A stretch of 64,000 nt of DNA from positions 44,125 to 108,124 of the forward strand of contig WGLN01000015.1 of NCBI GenBank assembly GCA_016125555.1, given 5' to 3'. Below, piece after piece: positions 46,026 through 56,510 of this stretch. The first letter of the stretch is position 1. Each line of letters begins with the position of its first letter. The translations under genes and the position numbers were made by a program. The notes below the pieces were generated by a model. It had not been told where the DNA came from. It saw only the letters and a list, made by a program, of their open reading frames with translations, and searched no databases. Source of the stretch: Porphyrobacter sp. (GTDB taxonomy: Bacteria; Pseudomonadota; Alphaproteobacteria; Sphingomonadales; Sphingomonadaceae).

Positions 46026-46034
46026 GCTTTGCGA

Positions 46035-47243
46035 CTATCTCGCCCCCGCAAACCGCGCGAGCTGCTCGCGGTGGGCATGGTGGTGCCCATCCTCGCTCGC
46101 CGCCATCATCCGCCGCATCGCTCCGAGCGCCTGCGGGGTGAGGGCGAGGCCGAGATCGGCATAGATATTCGCCATGGCACCCTCCCAGTCGGCGTTGAGA
46201 TCGTCGAAGGATGCGCGCGCGACCGGCCCCTGCCAGCCTTCGAGCGCCGCCGCGATGCGCTCTTCGCGAAGCGCGATCTTGTGCTGCCAGCGCGCCTCGA
46301 TCGCGGCGAGGTCGCAGGTGTCGGACTGCACCGCCATCTGGTTCGCCGCGAGGCTCACCGCGCTGGTCAGCACCGCGCCGAGTTCGCGCCGGGCGAGCAC
46401 CAGCCGCGCATCGGGGAACAGGGAAAGCAGGGTGGCGAGGTCCTCGGCGAAGGCGGGGACCTTGAGCACCCGCGGGCGCTCCGCGATCCCGCGATGCGCG
46501 GCATCGGTCTGCAGGATGCGCCGGAACTCGCGGTAGATCGGCAGGGACCCGCGGCTCTCGCTCCACGCGGAGTAGGACGGGATGTGCCATTGCGATTCGT
46601 AAATCGAGTGGTGCAGCGCGGCGGAAATCCACGCCAGCTCCTCCTCGACCTCGGCAGGGGCCATCGGGTGGATCGACTGCATCCAGGGGTTGATGAGGCC
46701 GAGCATGGCCAGCTCCAGGCCGCTCCTGACCCGGTTCAGGCCCCAGCGCGCCGGGACCGGGTGATAGGCATCGCAATAGCGGGTGTGCGAAAACGCCGGG
46801 TCGGCGGCGAGCAGCTTGTGGATGCGGGTGGTGCCTGAGCGCATGTGACCGATGACGATGATCGGCGGGGCGAGGGGGGTGGCGAGCAGATCGGGCTTGT
46901 CCCGCCACAGCGCCCCGAAGGCGAGGCGGTTCTTCACCTGCCGCGACAGTTGCCCCCAGGCCATCACCCGGCCCAGCGGGTTGAGATCGGCCTCGGCCTT
47001 CAGGCTGGCGATCATCCGCGCCAGCCGCTCGCGGAAATCGGCGACATCCTCCGCGCTCCGCCCGCCATGCTCCGCCGCTTCGGCCTGTGGGCCGCAGGAC
47101 TTGGCCGCCAACGCCCACAACGCATCGGGATCGAGGTCGGGCGGGGGGAGCCAGCCCCTCTCCCACGCGCGCCCGAGAAAGTCGCTCGCCCGCTGCGCCA
47201 GCTTGCCCCGCGCAAGCGGATGGGGGCGCGGCGGGGGCGCCAT
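46035..47243 (-). CDS. Sulfotransferase family protein
   Basis: The product is 402 residues. The 5'-phosphosulfate loop is IIVIGHMRSGTTRIHKLLAADP (about 130-150), and the 3'-phosphate motif is DARLVLARRELGAVLTSAVSLAA. A helical N-terminal extension of about 125 residues precedes the catalytic domain, common in bacterial members that act on large or lipid substrates. The reaction would be transfer of sulfate from PAPS; the acceptor is unknown, and no PAPS synthesis gene is adjacent. The start ATG shares one base with the purN stop (TGATG), so it is coupled to the purine genes. Confidence 0.85.
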   Translation of the reverse strand: MAPPPRPHPLARGKLAQRASDFLGRAWERGWLPPPDLDPDALWALAAKSCGPQAEAAEHGGRSAEDVADFRERLARMIASLKAEADLNPLGRVMAWGQLSRQVKNRLAFGALWRDKPDLLATPLAPPIIVIGHMRSGTTRIHKLLAADPAFSHTRYCDAYHPVPARWGLNRVRSGLELAMLGLINPWMQSIHPMAPAEVEEELAWISAALHHSIYESQWHIPSYSAWSESRGSLPIYREFRRILQTDAAHRGIAERPRVLKVPAFAEDLATLLSLFPDARLVLARRELGAVLTSAVSLAANQMAVQSDTCDLAAIEARWQHKIALREERIAAALEGWQGPVARASFDDLNADWEGAMANIYADLGLALTPQALGAMRRMMAASEDGHHHAHREQLARFAGAR

Positions 47244-48220
47244 CAGAACTGGTCCGCTGCGTCCATCAGCCGGGTGAGCCGCCTGGGCGCGGCCCCGCGC
47301 CAGCTGCGTTCGAGCCATTCGCCGACCGCGTCCCAGTCCACCCCCGGCCGATTGAGGATGATCCCGACCCACCCAGTCGCGCCGTAGTAGGCGGGCTTGA
47401 AATAGATATCCGGCTGGCTCTCGACGAGGTTCATCAGTTCGTCCATCGAACCGGTGCGCACCAGCAAGGCGATGTGCGGCGTGCCGTGATGCTGGTCGGC
47501 GAAATAGGCGAAGAACTTGCCCGATTTCTCGCCGCCGACGCGGAAGCCCGGGCTGCCGTGGCTCTCCCGCTCGTCGGTTTCGGGGAGGGCGAGGGCGAGC
47601 GCGCGCACCCGTTCGAGCAGCGCCGCAGGGTCACGCCAGCGGCTGACGTAATCGGCGACAGCGCGCGGGTAGAGCTGGTGTTCGGCCAGGCGCACCCGCT
47701 CGGCGAGGGTCTCGGGCGTGTCCCCGGGCGCGATCGCCACCCGCGCCTGCGCCAGCACTTCGCCCGCGTCGAGTTCGCTCGTGACCAGATGGACGCTCGC
47801 GCCCGCATGGCTGTCCCCGGCGGCGATGGCCCGCGCGAAGGTGTCGAGGCCCTTATATTGCGGCAGCAGCGAGGGGTGGATGTTGAGCATCCGCCCCTCC
47901 CAGCGCGCGACGAAGCCATCCGACAGGATGCGCATGTAGCCTGCGAGCACGATATGGTCCGCGCCCGCTTCCAGCACCGCGGCGTCCATCGCAGCGTCAT
48001 GCGCCTCGCGGGTCATCCCCTTGTGTGAAAGTGCGAAGGTCGACACCCCTTCGAGCGCGGCCAATGCCAGACCGGGAGCGGCAGGATCGTTGCTCGCCAC
48101 CAGCACCACCTCGTAAGGGCATTCGCCCATCCGGCTGGCATAGAGCAGCGCGGCCATGTTGGTTCCCGCGCCGGAGATCAGGATCGCGATGCGCGCCTTC
48201 TCGCTCACCTCGTCAGCCAA
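47243..48220 (-). CDS. purN: Phosphoribosylglycinamide formyltransferase fused to a YjbR-like domain
   Basis: The 325-residue product has two parts. Residues 1 to about 200 are Pur[22 protein letters not shown] binds [20 protein letters not shown] has the catalytic Asn and His, and [18 protein letters not shown] the catalytic Asp; it formylates GAR using 10-formyl-tetrahydrofolate. Residues about 205-325 are not part of Pur[42 protein letters not shown] and [36 protein letters not shown] match the MmcQ/YjbR fold. The frame is continuous with no sign of error. purN overlaps purM by 8 bases. Confidence 0.92.
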   Translation of the reverse strand: MADEVSEKARIAILISGAGTNMAALLYASRMGECPYEVVLVASNDPAAPGLALAALEGVSTFALSHKGMTREAHDAAMDAAVLEAGADHIVLAGYMRILSDGFVARWEGRMLNIHPSLLPQYKGLDTFARAIAAGDSHAGASVHLVTSELDAGEVLAQARVAIAPGDTPETLAERVRLAEHQLYPRAVADYVSRWRDPAALLERVRALALALPETDERESHGSPGFRVGGEKSGKFFAYFADQHHGTPHIALLVRTGSMDELMNLVESQPDIYFKPAYYGATGWVGIILNRPGVDWDAVGEWLERSWRGAAPRRLTRLMDAADQF

Positions 48221-49334
48221 GATGCGTCGCGCTCCAATCCGCCTTGGCCGACCAGGTCTCGATGCTGCCGCGCACGGTGCAGCCCTTGTCGCCCGGCTCG
48301 ATCCGGCCGACCGGGAACACGCTCTCGCCCGCCGCCTCGAGCCGCTGCGTGACCTCCGCGACCTCGGAATCGGACACCGCCAGCACCATGCCCACGCCGC
48401 AGTTGAAGGTGCGCGCCATTTCCTCCGGCTCGATATTCCCCTGCGCCTGCAGGAAGGCCATCAGCCGCGGCTGCGGCCACAGGTCGGCCTCGACCACCGC
48501 GTGCGCACCTTGCGGAAGGATGCGCGGGATGTTCTCGAGCAGCCCGCCGCCGGTGATGTGGGCCAGCGCGTTGACGCGGCCCTCCCGGATCAGCGGCAGC
48601 AGGCTTGCGACATAGATGCTGGTCGGCGCGATCAGCGCGTCGATCAGCAGCTGGTCCTGATCGAACAGGGCGGGACGGTTCAGCTTCCAGCCCTTGTCCG
48701 CAGCGAGCCGCCGGACGAGCGAATAGCCGTTGGAATGCACCCCGCTCGACGCAAGGCCCAGCAGCACGTCGCCCGGCGCGACCCTGTCGCCGGTGAGCTG
48801 CTGCCCACGCTCCACCGCGCCGACGCAGAAGCCGGCAAGGTCATAGTCGCCGGGCGCATACATCCCGGGCATTTCCGCCGTCTCGCCGCCGATCAGCGCA
48901 CAGCCGGCCTGTTTGCAGCCCTCCGCGATCCCCGCGATCACCCTTTCGGCAACCCCGTTCTCGAGCTTTCCGGTGGCGAAATAATCGAGGAAGAACAGCG
49001 GCTCGGCGCCCTGCACGATGAGGTCGTTGACGCACATCGCGACAAGGTCGATGCCGACGGTGTCGTGGCGGTCGTGCTCGATCGCGAGCTTGAGCTTCGT
49101 GCCCACGCCATCATTGGCGGCGACCAGCAAGGGGTCGGTGTATCCGGCAGCCTTGGGGTCGAAGAACCCGCCGAACCCGCCCAACTCGCTGGTCGCGCCG
49201 GGGCGCGCGGTGGCCTTCGCCAGCGGGGCGATGGCCTTCACCAGCGCGTTGCCCGCGGCAATCGACACGCCGGCATCGGCATAGGTGTAGCCGGCTTTGT
49301 CCGGCGCGGCGCGATCGATTTTCCCCGAAGTCAT
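48213..49334 (-). CDS. purM: Phosphoribosylformylglycinamidine cyclo-ligase (AIR synthetase)
   Basis: The 373-residue product performs the fifth step of purine synthesis, an ATP-dependent ring closure. It begins [19 protein letters not shown] and has [70 protein letters not shown] and [15 protein letters not shown], all standard. The start MTSGKIDRA (49334) is chosen on homology; an in-frame ATG lies 18 bases upstream (49352), with weak ribosome sites for both. It is the first of the purM-purN-sulfotransferase unit. Confidence 0.96.
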   Translation of the reverse strand: MTSGKIDRAAPDKAGYTYADAGVSIAAGNALVKAIAPLAKATARPGATSELGGFGGFFDPKAAGYTDPLLVAANDGVGTKLKLAIEHDRHDTVGIDLVAMCVNDLIVQGAEPLFFLDYFATGKLENGVAERVIAGIAEGCKQAGCALIGGETAEMPGMYAPGDYDLAGFCVGAVERGQQLTGDRVAPGDVLLGLASSGVHSNGYSLVRRLAADKGWKLNRPALFDQDQLLIDALIAPTSIYVASLLPLIREGRVNALAHITGGGLLENIPRILPQGAHAVVEADLWPQPRLMAFLQAQGNIEPEEMARTFNCGVGMVLAVSDSEVAEVTQRLEAAGESVFPVGRIEPGDKGCTVRGSIETWSAKADWSATHLG

Positions 49335-49404
49335 GCCCATCGCCATAGCCATTCGCGCTTGGAATTCCACTCGCCATTGGGCAAAGGACAAGCGATTTTC
49401 CCCG

Positions 49405-50685
49405 ATGAGCCCGTCTCTCCCCCTTTCGCGCCGCGATGCGACCCCGGACCGCCCGCTGTTCCGCCATCTCGGCGGGGCGATTCTGGCGCTGGCGCTGCTC
49501 GGCGGCGGTTACGCGCTCCTCGCCCAGGTCGCGGGCGACCGCGGTATCGCGCCGACCGCAGCGAGCGCCGATATCGAGGTGCGCGGGATCACGGTCGACG
49601 TGACCGCCGACAGCGCCGAAGAGGCCCGCGCGAAAGGCTGGCGCGAGGCGCAGCGCAAGGCTTGGGACAAGATCAAGGGACCGAAAATCTCCGACAGCCA
49701 GCTCGACGGGCTGGTGTCCGCGGTGGTGATCGAGCGCGAGCGGCTCGGGCCGCGCCGCTATATTGCGACGCTCGGCGTGGTGTTCGATCGTCAGCGCGCC
49801 GCGGCCTGGCTCGGCGGAGCGCAGCAGGCGACCCGCTCGGCACCGATGCTGCTGATCCCGGTCGAGATCAGCGGCGGGACCTACATCACCTTCGAACAGC
49901 GCAACCCCTGGCAGCGCGCCTGGGCCGAGTTCAACCCGGGATCGAGCCGCATCGATTATGTCCGGCCGAGCGGGGCGGGGGGCGATTCGCTGCTGGTCAA
50001 TTTCGGCCAGACCGGGCGGCACAGCCGCGCCTGGTGGCGCTCGACGCTCGACCAGTATGGCGCGGCCGACGTGCTGACCAGCTTCGCGCGGCTCGACTAC
50101 CAGTTTCCCGGCGGTCCGGTGAGCGGCACCTTCACGGCGCGCTACGGCCCCGACGACAAGCTGCTCGACAGCTTCACCATGACCGCCGCCGGACCGGACG
50201 CGCTGCCCGACATGCTGAGCCGCGCGGTCGAGCGGATGGACACGATCTTCACCGCGGCGCTCGAGAGCGGCAAGCTGCGGCCCGATCCGACCCTGCGCCT
50301 CGGCGGCTCGGGCGTGATAGACCCGGCGCTCCAGCGGCTCATCGAGATCGGCCGCGCAGCGCGCGAACGGGCGGCGGCCGAGGCTGCCGCAGGGGTTGCG
50401 CGCATCGATTCCCAGCCGGTCACCGGAGAAGCAACGGCCGAGGCGGCAGTGCGCAGCATTGTCGTGCAGTTCGCCACGCCCGATGCGGGCGCCTTCGATG
50501 GCGCGCTCGGCGCGGTGCGCGGCACGCCGGGGGTGCGCGGCGTCGGCGTTACCAGCACCGCGATCGGCGGCACCTCGGTGATGAGCGTGAGCTATGCCGG
50601 TTCGCTCGAGGAGCTTGCCGCCGCGCTCGAGGCCCGGGGGTTCAATGTGCGGCGGGGGGCAAACGCGCTCGCCATCAGCCGCTGA
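49405..50685 (+). CDS. DUF2066-like membrane-anchored protein
   Basis: The 426-residue product has a single N-terminal membrane segment ([24 protein letters not shown]) and a large presumably periplasmic part. [33 protein letters not shown] resembles the DUF2066 opening, and [21 protein letters not shown] continues it. The last 70 residues ([52 protein letters not shown]) look like a ferredoxin-like betaalphabeta module without metal-binding Cys. The function is unknown. hdaA follows 18 bases later on the same strand. Confidence 0.8.
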   Translation: MSPSLPLSRRDATPDRPLFRHLGGAILALALLGGGYALLAQVAGDRGIAPTAASADIEVRGITVDVTADSAEEARAKGWREAQRKAWDKIKGPKISDSQLDGLVSAVVIERERLGPRRYIATLGVVFDRQRAAAWLGGAQQATRSAPMLLIPVEISGGTYITFEQRNPWQRAWAEFNPGSSRIDYVRPSGAGGDSLLVNFGQTGRHSRAWWRSTLDQYGAADVLTSFARLDYQFPGGPVSGTFTARYGPDDKLLDSFTMTAAGPDALPDMLSRAVERMDTIFTAALESGKLRPDPTLRLGGSGVIDPALQRLIEIGRAARERAAAEAAAGVARIDSQPVTGEATAEAAVRSIVVQFATPDAGAFDGALGAVRGTPGVRGVGVTSTAIGGTSVMSVSYAGSLEELAAALEARGFNVRRGANALAISR

Positions 50686-50703
50686 GGGCCTGAGGATGCC
50701 CGC

Positions 50704-51375
50704 ATGAGCCGCACGCCGCCTTCGCAGATCGCCCTGCCGCTGGCGGCGCGCAGTTCCGATGGCGCGCGCCGGATCGTGGTGGGCGCTGCCAATGCGCACG
50801 TCGTCGAGGCGCTGCAGGACCCGGCGCGCTGGCCCTTCCATGTGGCCGTCCTCACCGGGCCGCCGCGCGCGGGCAAGAGCCTGCTGGCGCGCTGGGCGGC
50901 GGGGCTCCCCGGCAACGAGAGGCTCCCCAAGCCCCTTGAGGTGATCGACGATGCCGAGACGCTCGACGAGACCGCGCTCTTCCACCGCTGGAATGCGGTG
51001 CAGCAGGGCGGGTCGCGTGAGGGCGGGGCGCTGCTGCTGGTGGTCAATGCCGACGGGGAGAACGGCGGGTGGCGGATTGCGCTGCCCGATCTCGCCTCGC
51101 GCATCGGCGGCTCGCTGCATCTCGAGATCGGCGCGCCGGGCGATGCCATGGCCGCCGAGCTGATCCTTGCCCATGCCGAGCAGCGCGGGCTGACCCTGCC
51201 CGAGGGGGCGACCGAGTATCTCGTCCCGCGCACCACCCGCAGCTTCGCCGCGCTCGAGGCGCTGGTGGCGACAATCGACCGCATCTCCCTTGAACGCCAG
51301 TCGCCCGCCACCATGTCGGTGTGGCGCGCGGCGCTCGAGGCCCTCCACGGACCCGAGCAACAGCGGCTGTTCTAG
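50704..51375 (+). CDS. hdaA: DnaA-related regulatory protein HdaA
   Basis: The product is 223 residues. The N-terminal [11 protein letters not shown] is a clamp-binding motif (QxxLPL) as in Hda/HdaA, Walker A is GPPRAGKS, and the rest is a reduced AAA+ domain ([61 protein letters not shown]). It lacks the DnaA DNA-binding domain. In alphaproteobacteria HdaA, bound to the sliding clamp, stimulates ATP hydrolysis by DnaA after initiation. It lies between the DUF2066-like gene and cysE. Confidence 0.9.
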   Translation: MSRTPPSQIALPLAARSSDGARRIVVGAANAHVVEALQDPARWPFHVAVLTGPPRAGKSLLARWAAGLPGNERLPKPLEVIDDAETLDETALFHRWNAVQQGGSREGGALLLVVNADGENGGWRIALPDLASRIGGSLHLEIGAPGDAMAAELILAHAEQRGLTLPEGATEYLVPRTTRSFAALEALVATIDRISLERQSPATMSVWRAALEALHGPEQQRLF

Positions 51376-51419
51376 GGCGCAAGTTGCATCGCGCGCCGTT
51401 TGGTGGGAATGTCGTCGTC

Positions 51420-52154
51420 ATGTTCGAGCGCCTGATCAGCTACCTGGACTCGGTGCGCGCCCGCGATCCCGCGCCGCGTTCGCGCTGGGAAATCCTGCTC
51501 TATCCGGGCGTCTGGGCGCTGGCCTTCCACCGCGCCGCGCACTGGCTGTTCGAGGCGCGGATGTATTTCCTCGCGCGGCTCGTGAACCACGTCTCGCGGC
51601 TGCTGACCGCGATCGACATCCATCCGGGCGCGACCATCGGGAAGAACTTCTTCATCGACCACGGCTTCACCGTCATCGGCGAGACCGCCGAGATTGGCGA
51701 CAACGTGACCATCTATCAATGCGTGACGCTGGGCGGCACCAACCCCGCCAACGGCAAGGGCGGAAAGCGCCACCCGACGATAGAGGATAACGTCATCATC
51801 GGTTCGGGTGCGCAGATCATCGGCCCGATCGTGGTCGGCGAGCGCGCCCGCATCGGCGCCAACGCGGTCGTCACCGACGATGTGCCCGCAGGCGCTACGA
51901 TGATCGGTTTGAAGGCCCGCTCGACGCTGGTGCCGGCCGAACAGTGGCTGCGCGAATTCATCCCCTACGGCACGCCCTGCGACGATCCGCCCTGCGACGA
52001 GGAAGGCCGCCCGCGCCGCGATTGCGTCGAGAAGCTCGAGGCCGAGCTTGCCGGGGTCAAGGCCGAGCTCGCCGAGATGAAGGCGCTGCTCGCCGCGCGC
52101 GGGCCCGCGCCCGCTCCTAACGAAATCCCCCTCAAGAGCGGGACCGAGGATTGA
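51420..52154 (+). CDS. cysE: Serine O-acetyltransferase
   Basis: The 244-residue product makes O-acetylserine for cysteine synthesis. The helical N-terminus is short (about 60 residues), followed by the left-handed beta-helix hexapeptides ([88 protein letters not shown]). The C-terminal tail has [39 protein letters not shown], a Cys-containing stretch and a coiled coil. This is the shorter alphaproteobacterial type. The stop overlaps the TTG start of the next gene. Confidence 0.95.
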   Translation: MFERLISYLDSVRARDPAPRSRWEILLYPGVWALAFHRAAHWLFEARMYFLARLVNHVSRLLTAIDIHPGATIGKNFFIDHGFTVIGETAEIGDNVTIYQCVTLGGTNPANGKGGKRHPTIEDNVIIGSGAQIIGPIVVGERARIGANAVVTDDVPAGATMIGLKARSTLVPAEQWLREFIPYGTPCDDPPCDEEGRPRRDCVEKLEAELAGVKAELAEMKALLAARGPAPAPNEIPLKSGTED

Positions 52155-52519
52155 AGAACAGCGGACAGATTGCGGGGTTCGCCGGGCAGGTCGTCGCCTT
52201 TCCGGGGCGCGCAGCGGGGCAGGTCGGCTTCGAGCGGCCCGAGCTGATGCGCATCCTTGATCTTTATGGCCGCATGGTCGCCGCGGGCGAGTGGCGCGAC
52301 TACGCGATGGATTTCGACAAGCACGCCGCGACCTTCGCCGCCTTCCGCCGTGCTGCCGAGCGCCCGCAGGCACGGATCGAAAAGCGTCCCGCGCTGCGTT
52401 CCAAGCAGGGCATGTGGACGCTATTCGGCGAGCACGGCCAGGTGCTGAAGCGCGGGCATGATCTCGCAGGGGTGCTCGCCCCGATGGAGCGGCGGCTGCT
52501 GAAGGCGGTCGAGGACTAG
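52151..52519 (+). CDS. DUF2794 family protein
   Basis: The product is 122 residues, read from TTG 52151 overlapping the cysE stop (TTGA). The signature [59 protein letters not shown] is the DUF2794 core, and [24 protein letters not shown] ends it. The family is widespread in alphaproteobacteria, has no known function and is cytoplasmic by sequence. It appears translationally coupled to cysE. Confidence 0.9.
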   Translation: MKNSGQIAGFAGQVVAFPGRAAGQVGFERPELMRILDLYGRMVAAGEWRDYAMDFDKHAATFAAFRRAAERPQARIEKRPALRSKQGMWTLFGEHGQVLKRGHDLAGVLAPMERRLLKAVED

Positions 52520-52538
52520 GCGCGCGCGAGCGCCGACG

Positions 52539-53189
52539 TCATTCGAATACCCCTGCACCCGCCACGCTGTCGCGCTGCGCCGCGGTGATCGCGCGGATGA
52601 TCCCGAGCAGCAACCAGGCCGAGCCGATCACACACAGGCTCGAAGCCAGGCCGATCACGATCGCCACCTGCAGGTTGCTGCCATCCCCCATCATCTCGAG
52701 CCGCGTGCTGATATTGCCGAGGATGTTCCCGGCGATCCACAGCCCCCACCACGCCGGCAGATTGCCGGGAGCCGGGGCGCTATAGCTGTCGGCGAGACCG
52801 TGGCTGGTGTTCCACAACTCGCGCATTGCCTGGAACGGTTTGAACAGATTGGCGATCGGGACGAAATACCAACCCACCGCCCAGCCGGGGGTGAAGTTGA
52901 GCGGTTCGAATCCTGCTTCGTGGAGGTTCGCATGGGCGCGGTGGATCCACATCGCGACCGCGATCACCGAGGCGCTGAAGATCACGAAATTGGCGAGCAG
53001 CAGCCCGGTATAGACGAGCGCCAGCGGCTCCTCGGGCCGGTTGAGCAGGTCGATGGTTCCGGCGAGTTCGAGCACTTCGCCCAGCAAGGTCATCGCGAAG
53101 ACCGCGATCACCCCATAGATGGCGAAACTCGCGATCCGCTCGCGCTGCATCAGCGTGGCCATGCCGGCATCGGCGCTGTAGGTTGTCAT
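52539..53189 (-). CDS. DUF4328 family membrane protein
   Basis: The 216-residue product has five or six hydrophobic segments. The family core is visible: AMWIHRAHANLHEAGFEPLNFTPGWAVGWYFVPIANLFKPFQAMRELWNTSHG, then LPAWWGLWIAGNILGNIS. Function is unknown. ATG 53189 was chosen because the ORF extension upstream to 53246 crosses a terminator hairpin. It is convergent with DUF2794. Confidence 0.9.
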   Translation of the reverse strand: MTTYSADAGMATLMQRERIASFAIYGVIAVFAMTLLGEVLELAGTIDLLNRPEEPLALVYTGLLLANFVIFSASVIAVAMWIHRAHANLHEAGFEPLNFTPGWAVGWYFVPIANLFKPFQAMRELWNTSHGLADSYSAPAPGNLPAWWGLWIAGNILGNISTRLEMMGDGSNLQVAIVIGLASSLCVIGSAWLLLGIIRAITAAQRDSVAGAGVFE

Positions 53190-53225
53190 CTGCGATCCCC
53201 CTTCAGGGCATCGCCCGATACGAAA

Positions 53226-53258
53226 CGCCCCCGCACATTTCTGCACGGGGGCGCTTCA
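53226..53258 (-). terminator. Probable terminator after the SDR gene
   Basis: CGCCCCCG and CGGGGGCG form an 8-base GC stem, and on the minus strand the stem is followed by TTTCG. It lies between the SDR stop (53289) and the start of the DUF4328 gene, so it would separate these two leftward units. The U-run is short. Confidence 0.55.
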
Positions 53259-53288
53259 AAAGCAAGGGCTTGCCGCCCGCCTCGTGGA

Positions 53289-54218
53289 TTATCCGCGGGC
53301 CGAGGCAGGCCCCGTGCCGGTGACCTTCTGCATGGCCTTCAGGATATTGCCCGACTGCTCGCTCCCCGATTGCGGGGCGACGAGGTTGGTGAAGGCGTTG
53401 ATCTGGTCCCAATGCGCGGCGAAGCCTTCGACCGTGCGCTCGCCCTCGGGCAGCCAGACGGCCTCGTTCATCACCGTCCACGAGGAGTGGAAGCCGCCCG
53501 CACCCGCGCCGACGATGGCGTTGGTGGGCGCGTCTTCACTGACGAGGAACAGCGCGGCGGGGACCACGTTCTCGGGCGCGAACAGCTTGAAGGCCTCTTC
53601 GGGGAAGAGGTCCTCGGTCATGCGGGTGCCCGCGACCGGCGAGAGGGTGTTGACGCGCACGTTGTACTTCGCGCCTTCGAGCGCCAGCGTCTTGGTGAGG
53701 CCGGCGAGGCCGAGCTTGGCCGCGCCGTAATTGGCCTGGCCGAAATTGCCGAACAGGCCGGTCGAGGACGCGGTCATCAGAATGCGGCCATAGCCCTGCT
53801 CGCGGAAGGTCTCCCAGCACGCCTTGGTGGCGAAGGCCGATCCGGTGAGGTGCACCTTGACGACGAATTCGAAGTCGGCGGGGTCCATCTTGGCGAAGGT
53901 CTTGTCGCGCAGCACGCCCGCATTGTTGATGAGGACATGGACGCCGCCCCACTTCTGCTTGGCGTCGGCGACCATCTTTTCCATCTGCTCGAACTCGGTG
54001 ACGCTGGCACCGTTGGCGATCGCCTCGCCGCCCGCCGCCTCGATTTCCTCGACGACCTTGAGCGCGGCGTCCGAGTGGCCGGTGCCGTCGCGCGAGCCGC
54101 CGAGATCGTTGACGACGACCTTCGCGCCGCGCCGCGCCAGTTCGAGCGCATAGGCCTTGCCGAGGCCCCCGCCTGCGCCGGTGACGATCGCGACCTTGTC
54201 CTTGAAGTCGATGCTCAT
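53289..54218 (-). CDS. SDR-family hydroxyacyl-CoA dehydrogenase-like protein
   Basis: The 309-residue product starts [45 protein letters not shown], the opening of the dehydrogenase unit in peroxisomal multifunctional enzyme type 2. The catalytic residues lie in [37 protein letters not shown]. The C-terminal [36 protein letters not shown] is the typical extra segment of this subgroup, which handles (3R)-hydroxyacyl-CoA in fatty-acid or sterol side-chain breakdown. No hydratase gene is next to it. Confidence 0.9.
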   Translation of the reverse strand: MSIDFKDKVAIVTGAGGGLGKAYALELARRGAKVVVNDLGGSRDGTGHSDAALKVVEEIEAAGGEAIANGASVTEFEQMEKMVADAKQKWGGVHVLINNAGVLRDKTFAKMDPADFEFVVKVHLTGSAFATKACWETFREQGYGRILMTASSTGLFGNFGQANYGAAKLGLAGLTKTLALEGAKYNVRVNTLSPVAGTRMTEDLFPEEAFKLFAPENVVPAALFLVSEDAPTNAIVGAGAGGFHSSWTVMNEAVWLPEGERTVEGFAAHWDQINAFTNLVAPQSGSEQSGNILKAMQKVTGTGPASARG

Positions 54219-54358
54219 GCCTGTCTCTCCTGTCTTGCGGTGAGGGGCGCCGCGCGTGGGAGCGCTTTACGCCCGCGTAAACCCGATTGCGCGCGCTGCG
54301 TGGCACTTTCGGCAGCGCGTTGCAACAACCATACTGACAGGGGGCCGATGCCGTAGGG

Positions 54359-55054
54359 TCAGGCGCTGCGGCCCAGCGCCTGGAGCGCGGGGATCAGGGC
54401 ATCGAACGAATCGATCACCGCGTCCGCGCCGAGATCCTGCGGGGGCGCGTCGCAATAGCCGTAGGCCGCCGCGATCACCGGAACGCCCGCCGCTTTGGCC
54501 GCGCGCACATCATAGGACGAATCGCCGACGAAGGCGAAGCTGCCCGATCCGGTCGCCTCGTGCGCGGCGAGCACCGGCGCGGGGTGCGGCTTGGCGAGGA
54601 ACCTGCCATTGGCGTCCTTGCCCATCGAATCCCCGCCGATCACGGCGTCGAAGGCGTCGATCAGGTCGAGGTGGGTGAGCACCTGCCGGGCGAAGCTTTC
54701 GAACTTGTTGGTCACCACCGCCATGCGCACGCCCGCGTCCCCGAGTGCGGCGAGGGCCTCGCGCACGCCGGGATAGGGGGCGGTGTGGACCGCGTTGTTC
54801 TCGGCATAGAAGGCGAGCATCGCCTTGTAGAGCCGCCGGAACTCCTCCTCGGGCAGGCCCCCTTGCGCCTCGACCGCGCGGGCCAGCATGATCTTCGCGC
54901 CCCCGCCGATCAGGTCCTTGCTGGTTTCCACCGAAACCGGCTCGAGCCCGCCCAGCGCCAGCGCGTGGTTCACCGCCGCGCCGAGATCGCGAAAGGTGTC
55001 GAGCAGGGTGCCGTCGAGATCGAAGCCGAGTCCGTCAAATGGGATTTGCGCCAT
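54359..55054 (-). CDS. gph: Phosphoglycolate phosphatase (HAD superfamily)
   Basis: The 231-residue product begins MAQIPFDGLGFDLDGTLLDTFRDLGAAVNHALA: HAD motif I is FDLDGTLLD. MAVVTNKFESFARQVL is motif II and KPHPAPVLAA with FVGDSSYDVRAAKAAGVPVIA motifs III/IV. The cap helices between support the Gph/PGP group, which removes 2-phosphoglycolate formed during DNA repair or oxygenation. Other HAD phosphatases cannot be excluded. It is divergent from glmU, with 76 bases between starts. Confidence 0.88.
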   Translation of the reverse strand: MAQIPFDGLGFDLDGTLLDTFRDLGAAVNHALALGGLEPVSVETSKDLIGGGAKIMLARAVEAQGGLPEEEFRRLYKAMLAFYAENNAVHTAPYPGVREALAALGDAGVRMAVVTNKFESFARQVLTHLDLIDAFDAVIGGDSMGKDANGRFLAKPHPAPVLAAHEATGSGSFAFVGDSSYDVRAAKAAGVPVIAAAYGYCDAPPQDLGADAVIDSFDALIPALQALGRSA

Positions 55055-55130
55055 GCTGCGCCCGGTGGCCGATGCATCTCCATATCGCAAGCATTTGCTG
55101 GCGGGCGCTGCATCACTTAGAGCGGCGGAC

Positions 55131-56510
55131 ATGAATCAGACCACGCATCCCTTCGCCGCCGTCATCCTTGCCGCAGGGCGCGGCACCCGCATGAAGAGCG
55201 ACACCCACAAGGTGCTCCACCCGATTGCCGGGCGGCCGATGCTGGAACACCTCCTGGCGAGCGTGGCGGAGCTCGGTCCGACGCGGCTCGCGGTGGTGGT
55301 CGGCGCGGGGCGCGAACAGATCGAGGCAGCGGTGGGCGGCCGCGCGAAGACCTGCCTCCAGGAACCCCAGCTTGGCACGGGTCACGCGGTGCAGCAGGCC
55401 GAGGACGCGCTCGAAGGCTTCGCGGGCGACGTGCTGGTGCTCTACGGCGACGTGCCTTTCGTAAGGCCCGAAACGATGCGCGCCATGCTCGAACGGCTCC
55501 ACGGCGAGGATCACCCGGCCGCCGTGGTGCTCGGCTTCGAGCCCGAGGACCCGCTCGCCTATGGCCGGGTCATCGCCGATGATGACGGGCGGATCATCAA
55601 GATGGTCGAATACAAGGATGCGGACGAAAGCGAGCGAGCCTGCCACCTGTGCAATTCCGGGCTCATCGCGGCGCGCGCGGGCGACCTGTTCGGCCTGCTC
55701 GCGCGGGTCGGCAACGACAATGCCCAGGGCGAATACTACCTCCCCGACATCGTCAACATCGCCATCGCCGACGGCAAGAGCTGCGCCGTGATCGTGGCGG
55801 AAAGCGCCGACGAGGTCGCCGGGATCAACAGCCGCGCCGAACTCGCCGCCGCGGAAAGCCGCTGGCAGGCGGCGCGGCGCCTCCGGGCGATGGAGGAGGG
55901 CGCGACGCTGATCGCGCCCGAGACGGTGTTCTTCGCCTACGACACGCAAGTCGGCCGCGACGTCACCATCGAGCCCAACGTGTTCTTCGGCCCCGGCGTG
56001 ACGATCGCCGACAATGTCCTCGTGCGCGCCAACTCCCACATCGAGGGCGCGACGCTTGCCAGCGGGGTCAAGGTCGGACCCTTCGCGCGGCTGCGCCCAG
56101 GCACGGTGCTGGAGGAGGGCAGCTTCATCGGCAATTTCGTCGAGGTGAAGAACGCCGTGCTGCACGAAGGCGCCAAGGCGAGCCATCTCACCTACCTGGG
56201 TGACGCCGAGATCGGTGCGAATGCCAATATCGGTGCAGGGACCATCACCTGCAATTACGACGGCTACTTCAAGTATCGCACCACCATCGGCGAGCGCGCC
56301 TTCGTCGGTTCCAACTCCGCGCTGGTCGCCCCGGTCACGATCGGCGCCGACGCGATCGTTGCCGCGGGCAGCACCGTCAGCCGCGACGTGGCGCCGGGCG
56401 AACTGCGCATGGTGCGCGCCGAGCAGCTGGTGAAGCCGGGCTGGGCCGACCGCTTCCACGACACGATGAAGAAGAAAAAGGCCGCCGAGAAGGACAAGGC
56501 CAAGCGGTGA
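55131..56510 (+). CDS. glmU: Bifunctional N-acetylglucosamine-1-phosphate uridyltransferase/glucosamine-1-phosphate acetyltransferase
   Basis: The 459-residue product makes UDP-GlcNAc in two steps for peptidoglycan and LPS. The N-terminal pyrophosphorylase domain has VILAAGRGTRMKSDTHKVLHPIAGRPML and VLVLYGDVPFV; the C-terminal hexapeptide domain has VTIEPNVFFGPGVTIADNVLVRANSHIEGA, ASHLTYLGDAEIGANANIGAGTITCNYDGYFKYRTTIGERAFVGSNSALVAPVTIG, with the catalytic His and Asn region. The Lys-rich end (KKKKAAEKDKAKR) is unusual but plausible. The stop overlaps the GTG of the next gene. Confidence 0.97.
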   Translation: MNQTTHPFAAVILAAGRGTRMKSDTHKVLHPIAGRPMLEHLLASVAELGPTRLAVVVGAGREQIEAAVGGRAKTCLQEPQLGTGHAVQQAEDALEGFAGDVLVLYGDVPFVRPETMRAMLERLHGEDHPAAVVLGFEPEDPLAYGRVIADDDGRIIKMVEYKDADESERACHLCNSGLIAARAGDLFGLLARVGNDNAQGEYYLPDIVNIAIADGKSCAVIVAESADEVAGINSRAELAAAESRWQAARRLRAMEEGATLIAPETVFFAYDTQVGRDVTIEPNVFFGPGVTIADNVLVRANSHIEGATLASGVKVGPFARLRPGTVLEEGSFIGNFVEVKNAVLHEGAKASHLTYLGDAEIGANANIGAGTITCNYDGYFKYRTTIGERAFVGSNSALVAPVTIGADAIVAAGSTVSRDVAPGELRMVRAEQLVKPGWADRFHDTMKKKKAAEKDKAKR

